Assembly: GCA_025998775.1 (NCBI GenBank) | Contig: BNWK01000044.1 | Location: 1-9,936, forward strand | Source: Alphaproteobacteria bacterium | GTDB lineage: Bacteria > Pseudomonadota > Alphaproteobacteria > UBA3830 | DNA length: 9,936 nt | Reading direction: 5' to 3' | In this document: positions 1 to 6,331 of the stretch, one piece after another | Position numbering within the stretch: position 1 is the stretch's first letter | How the letters are laid out: each line of letters starts with the position of its first letter | The notes under the pieces: generated by a model | The model's database searches: none | Told to the model about the DNA's origin: nothing | The model's input: the letters and a program-made list of their open reading frames with translations, nothing else | Made by a program: the position numbers and the translations under genes

Positions 1-396
1 TCTCTGTACTGGGTCTCTTATCTTAGCCGCTTCTGCGAGTTTCTCCCTAAGCCACATATTTGCAGTCACTTCGCTATTAAGATCGGGGTTGTGCGCAATT
101 CCGAATTTGCCAGTAATCGTCTTAAAAGCATTCATTTCTGCCTCCGTACTCCTGACACCTCCTCGCTGTGTATCGAGAACTTTCTTGAAAATTTCCTCGG
201 TGGTCCCAGCTTCTCTTGCCAATTCCGCAATAGTTTTTCTCCTAACAAGTGGCGCTGTTCCAGTAATACCACTAAGTAAGCTCGCTCGTGTGGGATCAGC
301 GGAAGCACCCGCACCAGCTCCCGCTCCTCCTCCGATTCCCGGTGTTGTTATTCCGAATGGGTTTACGGTTGGAACTAACGATAAATCAGTTGACAT
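1..396 (-). CDS. Gly/Ala-rich protein of unknown function, 3' end outside window
   Basis: The minus strand is open for 132 codons from an ATG at 396 to the left edge, so the C-terminus lies outside the window. The protein begins MSTDLSLVPTVNPFG, continues through a Gly/Ala run (about residues 20-32, GGGAGAGAGAS), and then becomes charged and helical, with segments such as TIAELAREAGTTEEIFKKVL and ITGKFGIAHNPDLNSEV. I do not recognise the family. The start is well supported: four bases upstream of the ATG sits the T-run/TAAAA promoter motif shared with the capsid gene, and that motif is present twice in tandem (401-421 and 434-454). Sharing the capsid gene's motif suggests a virion or assembly protein, but this is inference. 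The gene is divergent from the ATPase gene. The plus-strand ORF over the same bases (89-475) is a shadow. Confidence 0.65.
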   Translation of the reverse strand, partial: MSTDLSLVPTVNPFGITTPGIGGGAGAGAGASADPTRASLLSGITGTAPLVRRKTIAELAREAGTTEEIFKKVLDTQRGGVRSTEAEMNAFKTITGKFGIAHNPDLNSEVTANMWLREKLAEAAKIRDPVQR

Positions 397-400
397 GTAT

Positions 401-421
401 CTTTTACAACTGATAAAAAAA
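401..421 (-). promoter_or_regulatory. Proximal copy of the element's T-run/TAAA promoter motif
   Basis: Read on the minus strand this is seven T, then ATCAGTTG, then TAAAAG, four bases before the ATG at 396. It matches the capsid-gene upstream sequence (2876-2899) almost base for base, so it probably drives the minus-strand gene and not the ATPase. Confidence 0.6.
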
Positions 422-433
422 TCGAAACGCAAA

Positions 434-454
434 CTTTTACAACCAATAAAAAAA
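434..454 (-). promoter_or_regulatory. Distal tandem copy of the promoter motif
   Basis: This 21-bp stretch matches 401-421 at 19 of 21 positions, 33 bp further upstream. It reads as seven T, ATTGGTTG, TAAAAG on the minus strand. It may be a second start site or a duplicated activator site for the minus-strand gene ending at position 396. Confidence 0.5.
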
Positions 455-468
455 GACAGCGACGCAAC

Positions 469-1266
469 ATGCTAACTGAGTACGTGAATAGTAAAATACA
501 CCGGGTTATCGAAAAAGTAGATAAATCAGAGCAGCTTCAGAGCGTGATCGACCCTGAGCTCAATTTCCGACGAAATTCAATAAATCTCTACATAGGGCGT
601 AGAGGTAGTGGAAAAACCTTTAATGTATTACGAGAATTGATCAAACTCTCTCAACTACCGGACCGGGGAGGATTTAATTCATTTATTTACTGTACAGACA
701 AGACCAACGATTCCACCGTAAAGGATTTGCTTCCACTCATTAAATTAAAGACGCGTATTGTAAGTTACGCTGATATGCTAACGTTTATGAAGGGACTAAT
801 TGATGCGAAAATGGCGTACGAACAAATTATCGAGAAAAACTTAACTACCGAAGTGACCGACCGATGTAAAAAAGATTTGTTGAAAGCCGTTGATGTGACC
901 CATTTTGGGGACCGCACCCCCGGCACGGTAGTACTGTACGACGATGCTATTAATATCTTCAAAAGTATGAAAAACAAACCATTGCTTGACCTCTTGCATC
1001 AAAATAGACAACCAAAAATAACGTATTTCTTATGCATGCAAGATGGGTTTGCACTCCCTCCACAGGTGAAGAGGAACCTAGATACCTGCATACTTTTCGG
1101 TGGATTCAACTATTCACAAATGCTCAATATACTACTTCGACAGCTGAATTCCTCATCGACGGATAACAACGAACTTGGAAGGATTTACAGGAGTCTGACA
1201 AATCGCGAAGGCATTATTTTCGATTACTTACCGGACGAAACAGTGGTGAAGATTCTCGACTCCTGA
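469..1266 (+). CDS. A32-like virion DNA-packaging ATPase (FtsK/HerA superfamily)
   Basis: A 265-residue P-loop ATPase expected to pump genomic DNA into preformed capsids. Visible motifs are Walker A GRRGSGKT (residues 43-50) after a beta-strand, Walker B VVLYDDA (154-160) with the acidic pair, and the A32-type sensor stretch HQNRQPKITYFLCMQ (177-191) followed by LPPQVKRNLDTCILF. This last pattern (H-x2-R, beta-strand ending in Q, then LP..(V/I)(K/R)xN) is typical of poxvirus A32 and Polinton packaging ATPases, whose usual size of about 200-280 residues also fits. The start is the first ATG after the divergent intergenic region, and the next Met is at residue 104, past Walker A. Unlike its neighbours, this gene lacks the T-run/TAAA motif before its ATG and may belong to another expression class. 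Its TGA stop directly abuts the stop of the convergent gene at 1267. Confidence 0.87.
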   Translation: MLTEYVNSKIHRVIEKVDKSEQLQSVIDPELNFRRNSINLYIGRRGSGKTFNVLRELIKLSQLPDRGGFNSFIYCTDKTNDSTVKDLLPLIKLKTRIVSYADMLTFMKGLIDAKMAYEQIIEKNLTTEVTDRCKKDLLKAVDVTHFGDRTPGTVVLYDDAINIFKSMKNKPLLDLLHQNRQPKITYFLCMQDGFALPPQVKRNLDTCILFGGFNYSQMLNILLRQLNSSSTDNNELGRIYRSLTNREGIIFDYLPDETVVKILDS

Positions 1267-1878
1267 TTATATGCAAAAATCTAAGCTAATGTTATACTGT
1301 TTTTGTAGTATGACTTTGAAATTCGAAGTAGTGAAATCTCTTGTTCGATTCAATATTACTCCAGTGATTTTGTAGTACAGCGGATTAGTACAGGAGCATT
1401 TTCGGCAATTCACAGTCACTGGCTCCTTGTCAATTTCGACCTCATTTACCTCAGGTTCTAAGCACTTTATAATATTGATCAAGTGTTGTTCCCTCATGAC
1501 AATATTTTTTCCACGATCGACAATATTGCAAATAAGTTCATAATCGTTGAGGAGTAATTCTGTTTGGTATTCAATTAATAAGTCCTTAAATTTCTCAATA
1601 ATGCACGCGGATGGAGACGTAATTGGCATTTCGGTGGCACTTTTTACCGGACTTTTCACGGGACTGCGCGATTGTCCACATTCTATTGCGCGAATTGGAC
1701 TAATAGTTCTCGGCGACCATGTCGACTGTAGCGTAGCTCCCGGTCTTGGTGATCGATCCCCATCAAGGTAATTACTAACTATGATGGAATTTGTGTTTGT
1801 GCTCGTGTTCTCCAATTGGGTTGATTTTTGTTTTTGAAGTTTAAGCTCGAGACTTGGCGCTAATGTACTAAGTGACAT
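1267..1878 (-). CDS. Ser-Pro-rich protein with C-terminal Cys cluster, function unknown
   Basis: I read this as a 203-residue protein starting MSLSTLAPSLELKLQ. The frame is open to an ATG at 1977 (236 residues), but that longer form overlaps the 3' end of the small upstream ORF. The ATG at 1878 is directly preceded by a T-run/A-rich promoter motif, so I prefer it. The N-terminal half is low-complexity, polar and rich in Ser-Pro dipeptides (about residues 43-89, including SPVKSPVKS), which could be phosphorylation sites. Residues about 93-140 look helical. Near the C-terminus is a Cys cluster, NCRKCSC (157-163), followed by a basic stretch. A zinc-binding role is possible but the cluster is incomplete for a classical finger. 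No family is recognised. It is encoded tail to tail with the ATPase with no intergenic base. Confidence 0.6.
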   Translation of the reverse strand: MSLSTLAPSLELKLQKQKSTQLENTSTNTNSIIVSNYLDGDRSPRPGATLQSTWSPRTISPIRAIECGQSRSPVKSPVKSATEMPITSPSACIIEKFKDLLIEYQTELLLNDYELICNIVDRGKNIVMREQHLINIIKCLEPEVNEVEIDKEPVTVNCRKCSCTNPLYYKITGVILNRTRDFTTSNFKVILQKQYNISLDFCI

Positions 1879-1894
1879 TTGATTGCGGTAAAAA
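1879..1894 (-). promoter_or_regulatory. Promoter motif before the Ser-Pro-rich gene
   Basis: On the minus strand, TTTTTA, CCGCA, then ATCAA runs straight into the ATG at 1878. It is a weaker match to the shared motif but correctly spaced, and it favours the 1878 start over 1977. Confidence 0.4.
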
Positions 1895-1921
1895 TAGTCA
1901 ATAATGACCACGCGTTCGTGT

Positions 1922-2197
1922 TTACGCCGATTCGGTAGTAGGGTCGACCCACATGAGTAAGTCAATTTTATGGGCATTTATTGTCAGTTTTCTCTTGTCT
2001 TTTGCTCGAAGAAAGTAGTGGTGGTATTCCGGTCTCTTGGTCTGCAATACTAGTGATCTGTATTGATCTTTATTAACTCGCTTATATAAACGATTATTCA
2101 TAATAAAAACAGGATTGAATAACTCCACCCCCCTTAGTGTATTTACCTTCTTTGGCTCATCGGTGACAGTAATTATTTCCCCTTTTTAATGTGCCAT
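1922..2197 (-). CDS. Small basic ORF of unknown function with an in-frame stop at codon 4
   Basis: The promoter-anchored ATG at 2197 gives M-A-H-stop (TAA at 2186-2188). The same frame then stays open for 87 codons to a TAA at 1922-1924. The coded part includes EIITVTDEPKKVNTLRG and MNNRLYKRVNKDQYRSLVL, a basic, tyrosine-rich sequence that looks like real protein. Either the first TAA is a nonsense mutation, or translation starts lower down, at the internal ATG at 2101 (59 residues); a GTG at 2128 is unlikely in a eukaryotic element. The match of the promoter motif at 2198-2214 to that of the capsid gene argues that 2197 was the original start. No family is recognised. It lies upstream of, and on the same strand as, the Ser-Pro-rich gene. 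Confidence 0.4.
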
Positions 2198-2214
2198 TTT
2201 ACAGCAGATAAAAA
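2198..2214 (-). promoter_or_regulatory. Promoter motif reaching the ATG at 2197
   Basis: On the minus strand this reads TTTTTA, TCTGCTG, TAAA, with the last A beginning the ATG. Apart from one base in the spacer and a shorter T-run, it matches the capsid-gene motif. Confidence 0.55.
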
Positions 2215-2266
2215 TTTGAAATGTAAAAAAATCGTCAGCGTATTTATTTTTGTTTCATTGATTATA

Positions 2267-2289
2267 TTTTTTTAATGACAAATAAAATC
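2267..2289 (+). promoter_or_regulatory. Promoter motif that decides the start of the small Gly-rich gene
   Basis: Seven T then A (2267-2274), a spacer, and ATAAAAT (2282-2288) one base before the ATG at 2290. The earlier ATG at 2275 sits inside the motif, so 2290 is the likelier start. Confidence 0.5.
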
Positions 2290-2751
2290 ATGGTCGGCAT
2301 CTACGCAAAAATCAAAAACGGTCTCAATTGGATAAAAAATAAAGGTGCAAAATACGTTGCTCCTGTCGTTGGTGGATTGGGAAATATCGCAAATTCAGAC
2401 CTGATCCAAGGAGCTGCCAGTTTCCTTAATCCTTATCTCAATACAGTTGTGCCTGGGTTAGGGACAGGTATAAGCACAGGCCTATCGTTGATTGGTAAAG
2501 CGGGTGATATAGCAAGTGGTCTCGCTGCTCATTACGACAAATTGGGAGAAAATTTCAGCTTTTCTGACATGTACAATAACGTCAGATCGGGAAAGTATAG
2601 TCGAAAATCTAAGCTTAAGGATAGTATTGGACTAGCAAAAAGGCCTGATGAATTGCATCCACTTATAGAGCTAAAATCGTTACCAGCCCCGGATGATCTA
2701 AACGATACGTACCCCAGGGGTGGTGGTCCAATCGTTGAAGAAATAGACTAA
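2290..2751 (+). CDS. Small Gly-rich amphipathic protein, possible minor capsid or membrane-active protein
   Basis: The frame is open from an ATG at 2275 (158 residues), but the promoter motif ends at the in-frame ATG at 2290, giving 153 residues beginning MVGIYAKIKNGLNWIKNKG. Residues about 20-75 are Gly/Ala/Leu-rich and amphipathic, with short segments such as VAPVVGGLG and LGTGISTGLSLIGKAGD. The remainder is polar, with a basic stretch (SGKYSRKSKLK) and an acidic, Pro-containing C-terminus. Composition and position directly before the capsid gene recall small membrane-lytic or cement proteins such as adenovirus pVI, but no family motif is visible. The N-terminus MVGIYAK resembles MVGQYSK of the Gly/Ala-rich protein at 4799, which may reflect a shared processing or capsid-binding signal. 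Confidence 0.65.
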   Translation: MVGIYAKIKNGLNWIKNKGAKYVAPVVGGLGNIANSDLIQGAASFLNPYLNTVVPGLGTGISTGLSLIGKAGDIASGLAAHYDKLGENFSFSDMYNNVRSGKYSRKSKLKDSIGLAKRPDELHPLIELKSLPAPDDLNDTYPRGGGPIVEEID

Positions 2752-2815
2752 ATAATACGTAAATGGTACATAAGTGGTACATAAATGATGCATAAAAAGT
2801 ACAAGAATGATATAT
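2750..2815. repeat. Degenerate 11-bp tandem repeat after the small Gly-rich gene
   Basis: Six 11-bp units can be read in register: AAATAATACGT, AAATGGTACAT, AAGTGGTACAT, AAATGATGCAT, AAAAAGTACAA, GAATGATATAT. The array starts inside the stop codon of the small Gly-rich gene and lies 85 bp before the capsid ATG. The period is close to one helical turn, so a protein-binding array is possible. Outer units are weak. Confidence 0.55.
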
Positions 2816-2820
2816 GTAAC

Positions 2821-2858
2821 GTTTCAAAAACTACCAGGCGGACGCGGGTCGCCGAAAC
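2821..2858. other. GC-rich inverted repeat upstream of the capsid promoter
   Basis: GTTTC (2821-2825) pairs with GAAAC (2854-2858), and inside them GGCG (2837-2840) pairs with CGCC (2850-2853) around a 9-base loop. An 11-base bulge lies on the left side only. It is a small GC-rich island in AT-rich intergenic DNA. It could be a hairpin, a regulator site, or chance. Confidence 0.35.
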
Positions 2859-2875
2859 TTTCATCAGTGATATTA

Positions 2876-2899
2876 TTTTTTTATCTGATGTAAAATACA
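2876..2899 (+). promoter_or_regulatory. Promoter motif of the major capsid gene
   Basis: Seven T, A, TCTGATG, TAAAATACA, then the ATG at 2900. This is the reference form of the motif found in front of most genes here. Confidence 0.6.
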
Positions 2900-4729
2900 A
2901 TGCAGAACAATCTTCACAAGATTCTGGCTTTAAACGAAATTGGATCTGTCAATGAATTGCTCCAGAAATTCGACCCTAAATTAGGAGTCGTAGAGGGGAT
3001 TGGTAAGTACTCGTATTTATCAGTCGAAAGTACATCCCCCAAACCGTACACACAACCGACTGAAATAGTGATTCCATTGACAAATAGTAACGTAGATATA
3101 GTTGAATTTCACCGCTCCTTCTTCACTTTGTTTATAGACATATGCCTAAATGTATGGGTACCTGATAATAATTTCGACCAATTTTTCCTAGCTGGCGACG
3201 ATGTTGGCCCTGGATATATGGCAACATGGACCGAATATCTTGAAAATCTCGACTTATTCTTTATTGGATTCAAAAATGCTACCGACTGCATTGATTCTTA
3301 TAAACTACAGCATAATGGTGTAGATATTGGTACCACGATGCAGAATCGCGCTTCAATTGAGTCATTCTTGTACAATCAAATGAAACCGCAAATTGAAAAA
3401 TCGAACAAACACGGCTCATATTCGTTGTGGGAAGATGTAGTCAAGGGTGATGAGAGTGTTTGTGGGGTATATTTTACGTACGCCGAACTGAAAAAACAAC
3501 TAACAGCGGACAATCACAGAATTCGTGTCCAATTTCCTGTAACAATTGGTTTTGATATGCTGCTTCCATTGCAAGGTTTTAACCTTTTCCCCAATGCATT
3601 ATTTGGTGATCTTTCGCTTGTTATTAAGATAAATCCGAATGCGCTTGTGTGGGCTAGTACGGATCCTCAGCGATATTTACTCACTCGTGTGCAGAGCGTT
3701 TGGGCGCATGCTGCCAATCGAGATGGGTGTTTCTATGGAGCAGAGACTACCTGCCAGCACTTGGAACAGATACTTACGGCCCGCAATTTCAGTCATAGAT
3801 TTACTCAAATGCGTACTGATGGAATTGCAAGAGGTCATATTTACAGCGTTGATCATGACGGTGGTGTAGGATCGGGAAGCTATGTTTGTGTGCCGATGCG
3901 AATGGATCCTGATTGTACGATTACACGATCGGCTGTGTCAACGATTATGGGATTCTCGCTCAAAGATTCGGTGAAGCAAGCGTTGGCGCAATACTACTCA
4001 AATATTCCGTTTGTGGTCCCTGGCGAGCGTATTTTCATTCAAGCTTTCAGCACTGGACCGTCCGCTAGTGGGCTCAATAGTTCTATGAATATACCTTTGA
4101 TCAACGCAAAAGAGATAATTGGATTATTCCCACGAACCCCTAACTATCTCACTTGCTTCAGAAATCCTGAGTATCATCATTTAATGTTGACTTTATTGAA
4201 TCGTAATTTCCCGCAGAAAGGATGCAACAGCAACAGTACCGAATTCTATCGAATGGAGTTAGAATCTTGCAATCTTGATACAATTTTATGCCCCACACAA
4301 TCATTCGAGAACAGTTATTTGAAAAAGGCTTGCCCTTACTTCCCCATGCGTCAGAGATGCTCGGAGGATGATACCGATTTTCTTATGATATTTAATCTTG
4401 AACGCCAGTCATCAAACGCATTCTTCGCCGACCCAGTCAATAGTACAAATGAATCCATAACCTTGACTGGTAGTCCACAATCGCAGGGAATTGGAGATGG
4501 TGAGATAGGGAAAGGAGGTGATGTCTATTACTACTTGAATGCAGAAGATGATCAAAAAGATGATGAGGCTCATAAGAATCATACTGCCCCCATTCTCGCA
4601 GTTGTTTCGGACACATTTTGGATGTTTAGCACGACTGAGAGACCTGTGTATGAGGTGGCAGCAGGGTGGAATGAGACACTGGCTAAGCATTATCCTGATG
4701 TTTTGAGAAGGTTGGGTGGGTCTGCGTAA
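2900..4729 (+). CDS. Major capsid protein, probable double-jelly-roll (Polinton/PLV type)
   Basis: A 609-residue protein that would form the hexon-like capsomers of the particle. The N-terminal layout resembles Polinton and Polinton-like virus capsid proteins: a beta-strand around residues 51-60 (TQPTEIVIPL), a second strand near 66-86 (DIVEFHRSFFTLFIDICLNV), then a segment carrying LQHNGVDIGTT (137-147) and a helix-rich NRASIESFLYNQM (149-161). After these come FPVTIGFDMLLPLQGFNLFP (212-231) and FGDLSLVIKINPN (235-247), matching the usual closing strands of the first jelly roll. The size fits the family. No signal peptide or membrane segment is seen. The C-terminal 110 residues are conserved in a second copy at 9636-9936, including SDTFW and NETL.KHYP. 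The ATG is fixed by the promoter motif. I infer the fold from strand pattern and gene context, and no definitive motif exists for this family. Confidence 0.75.
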   Translation: MQNNLHKILALNEIGSVNELLQKFDPKLGVVEGIGKYSYLSVESTSPKPYTQPTEIVIPLTNSNVDIVEFHRSFFTLFIDICLNVWVPDNNFDQFFLAGDDVGPGYMATWTEYLENLDLFFIGFKNATDCIDSYKLQHNGVDIGTTMQNRASIESFLYNQMKPQIEKSNKHGSYSLWEDVVKGDESVCGVYFTYAELKKQLTADNHRIRVQFPVTIGFDMLLPLQGFNLFPNALFGDLSLVIKINPNALVWASTDPQRYLLTRVQSVWAHAANRDGCFYGAETTCQHLEQILTARNFSHRFTQMRTDGIARGHIYSVDHDGGVGSGSYVCVPMRMDPDCTITRSAVSTIMGFSLKDSVKQALAQYYSNIPFVVPGERIFIQAFSTGPSASGLNSSMNIPLINAKEIIGLFPRTPNYLTCFRNPEYHHLMLTLLNRNFPQKGCNSNSTEFYRMELESCNLDTILCPTQSFENSYLKKACPYFPMRQRCSEDDTDFLMIFNLERQSSNAFFADPVNSTNESITLTGSPQSQGIGDGEIGKGGDVYYYLNAEDDQKDDEAHKNHTAPILAVVSDTFWMFSTTERPVYEVAAGWNETLAKHYPDVLRRLGGSA

Positions 4730-4744
4730 ACGTTTATGACCTTT

Positions 4745-4798
4745 CGTTGATGATATTTTTACCCTAAAGCGTTGACGTTTTTTACGCTGATGTAAAGC
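4745..4798 (+). promoter_or_regulatory. Tandem promoter-like repeats before the Gly/Ala-rich gene
   Basis: Two related stretches begin CGTTGA: 4745-4770 (with ATATTTTTACCCTAAAGC) and 4770-4798 (with CGTTTTTTACGCTGATG and TAAAGC). The second ends at the ATG at 4799 and matches the shared motif (T-run at 4778-4783, TAAAG at 4793-4797). The doubling parallels 401-454. Confidence 0.5.
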
Positions 4799-5665
4799 AT
4801 GGTTGGTCAGTACAGTAAAAATAACCTGTTAATCAGATCATTAAGACATAAGTATCCATACGATGTGGATTTGACACTAAAGAAACCCAAGATAGTTTAT
4901 AACATATCCACCTTGGCGCTTTCTCCAAATGCTATAAAATCGTTCCTAACGGATACTCCTAAAGCACGATCAGACGTAAATTGGGATCGAGCAAATGATT
5001 CAATAACGAAGATAAAAGACGTAAACAGTGACATAAATTCCGCTGCATCGGTTGTCTCAAAAGCATCAACCGCAGTTGATATGGCAAAGAAGATTGGAAT
5101 TGGTGTTCCGTCCTCGGTCTCATCGTTAGCAACCACCGCAAGTGAAATAGGTAATGCTGCCGGCTCTGTTCTCGGTGCTGTCGGAGCTGCGGCGTCGGGT
5201 GTTGGTCTGGCATTCGATATTGCAAATGCTAAAAAGGAAGGAAAAGTTACGTTCGATAACGCGATGAAAATGGCTGACGACGGTACAGGAATAGTCGCTG
5301 GAATTGCATCCATGTTTCCCGGACCTGGTACAGCGATTGGGGCGGGGCTTAATATCGGTGAAAAAATCGTGACTGGAGGTTTTAAGGCGGCCCACGCAGT
5401 GAAAGAAGAAGAGAAAAGAGAAGGTGTAAAGCATTTAAAACCCGGGGTATGGATGAGTACAGTGTTAGGAGAATTCGCTCCAAAATGGTGGACGTTGAAC
5501 GTCGGAAGTAAAGAATGGAAGCAGTATTGGAAAGATGATAAGGCTAAGAAAAAAGCGGAGGCTGCGGAGAAGAAGAAAGAAAAAGCCAAACAAAAAGCAG
5601 AACGAAAGGAGATATGGAAGCATGGGACAGCAAAGGAAAAGGCAATGGACTTCTTTTTCGGCTAG
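4799..5665 (+). CDS. Gly/Ala-rich minor structural protein, possibly membrane-active
   Basis: A 288-residue protein with a paralogue at 8728-9612. The conserved N-terminus is GQYSKNNL..RSL..KYPYD (residues 3-22), followed by a poorly conserved Ser/Asp-rich linker (about 40-80). The core contains small-residue hydrophobic segments at 114-142 (SEIGNAAGSVLGAVGAAASG) and 162-194 (IVAGIASMFPGPGTAIGAGL), which look like glycine-zipper or membrane-inserting helices. A Trp-rich block (218-244, with PKWWTLNVGSKEW) and a long Lys/Glu/Ala helix (246-272) precede the C-terminal FFFG. This resembles membrane-penetration minor capsid proteins in general character only, and no named family is recognised. 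Position between capsid and penton/fibre candidates suggests a virion role. The minus-strand ORF at 4897-5589 is a shadow of its Gly/Ala-rich codons. Confidence 0.75.
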   Translation: MVGQYSKNNLLIRSLRHKYPYDVDLTLKKPKIVYNISTLALSPNAIKSFLTDTPKARSDVNWDRANDSITKIKDVNSDINSAASVVSKASTAVDMAKKIGIGVPSSVSSLATTASEIGNAAGSVLGAVGAAASGVGLAFDIANAKKEGKVTFDNAMKMADDGTGIVAGIASMFPGPGTAIGAGLNIGEKIVTGGFKAAHAVKEEEKREGVKHLKPGVWMSTVLGEFAPKWWTLNVGSKEWKQYWKDDKAKKKAEAAEKKKEKAKQKAERKEIWKHGTAKEKAMDFFFG

Positions 5666-5672
5666 ATCGCAA

Positions 5673-5689
5673 TTTTTATCGCTCAAAAA
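5673..5689 (+). promoter_or_regulatory. Promoter motif before the Pro-rich-tail gene
   Basis: TTTTTA (5673-5678), TCGCT, then CAAAAA running into the ATG at 5690. It sits in a 24-bp intergenic gap and is a weaker variant of the shared motif. Confidence 0.4.
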
Positions 5690-6313
5690 ATGACTGTGGT
5701 TCAAAAGGAGTACCTCACTGTAACGTCCAAACCCAAAGTCTGGGATACAAGCAAAGGAGATGTTCCTGACCCCGATGATCCATTTCCTCCGGATCCCTAC
5801 TATCCATTCACTCCACCCGATACACCACCGACTGCTACTCCCGACGTTGATCAAATAATCCTCAACTCAAACGCTGTAGCGAAGTGTGTATTGCCAATGT
5901 GGTTCATAAATGCTCCCATAAAATATAAGAAAATTATTCGTGTTTTGGGAGCAACGGTAAACCAAATCAGTATAGATGAAGATGGTCAATTAACACTGAT
6001 CGAATCTCCTGTCGGTCCGGGTTACAGAGTTTTCAGTAATGTTGCATCCAACTCACCAAATGTAATGATCTCAAAAAGGAGTCCAAGCCATAATGGACCA
6101 AATGCTAAAGACTTGCAAACTGTCATCGGAAAAGAAGGATTTGTAATGATGGTTAATAATTATAACAGTGTCAAAGAATTCGATGTCACTATGGACAATT
6201 TGAGAGAAATGACCTTTTATATTCGCACCTGGAATGGGTACACCGATCAGCGAATGCCAAGTTATGTCGATTTTATTTGTGAATTAGAGTTGCTGTTGGT
6301 AGACGATTCGTGA
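5690..6313 (+). CDS. Pro-rich-tailed beta protein, candidate penton or fibre-anchoring minor capsid protein
   Basis: A 207-residue protein in two parts. Residues 1-52 form an extended tail with KPKVWDTSKGDVPDPDD and then PFPPDPYYPFTPPD, rich in Pro, Asp and Tyr. Residues 53-207 look all-beta, with segments such as KKIIRVLGATVNQISID, GPGYRVFSN, and a closing NLREMTFYIRTWNG plus SYVDFICELELLLVDD. The closing pattern (strand, turn with Gly, strand ending in alternating E/L) is similar to single-jelly-roll penton proteins of Polinton-type viruses, which are about this size. The aromatic/Pro tail also recalls adenovirus fibre tails that plug into the penton. Both are inferences. A truncated second copy at 8347-8709 has an identical stretch of about 30 tail residues. 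It is followed after 18 bases by the fibre gene, which fits a vertex complex. Confidence 0.65.
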   Translation: MTVVQKEYLTVTSKPKVWDTSKGDVPDPDDPFPPDPYYPFTPPDTPPTATPDVDQIILNSNAVAKCVLPMWFINAPIKYKKIIRVLGATVNQISIDEDGQLTLIESPVGPGYRVFSNVASNSPNVMISKRSPSHNGPNAKDLQTVIGKEGFVMMVNNYNSVKEFDVTMDNLREMTFYIRTWNGYTDQRMPSYVDFICELELLLVDDS

Positions 6314-6331
6314 TTTTTTATTTTTACTTAA
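6314..6331 (+). promoter_or_regulatory. Promoter motif before the fibre gene
   Basis: TTTTTTA (6314-6320), TTTTTAC, then TTAA running into the ATG at 6332. It fills the whole gap after the TGA of the preceding gene. Confidence 0.4.

Noticed and set aside
1267..1977. Longer 236-residue form of the Ser-Pro-rich protein starting at 1977
   Set aside because: It overlaps the 3' end of the small upstream ORF in another frame and lacks a motif before the ATG, whereas the ATG at 1878 has one.
4897..5589. 230-codon open frame on the minus strand
   Set aside because: It lies entirely within the Gly/Ala-rich gene, which has a paralogue with mostly synonymous changes, a promoter and a start. The minus frame is a composition shadow.
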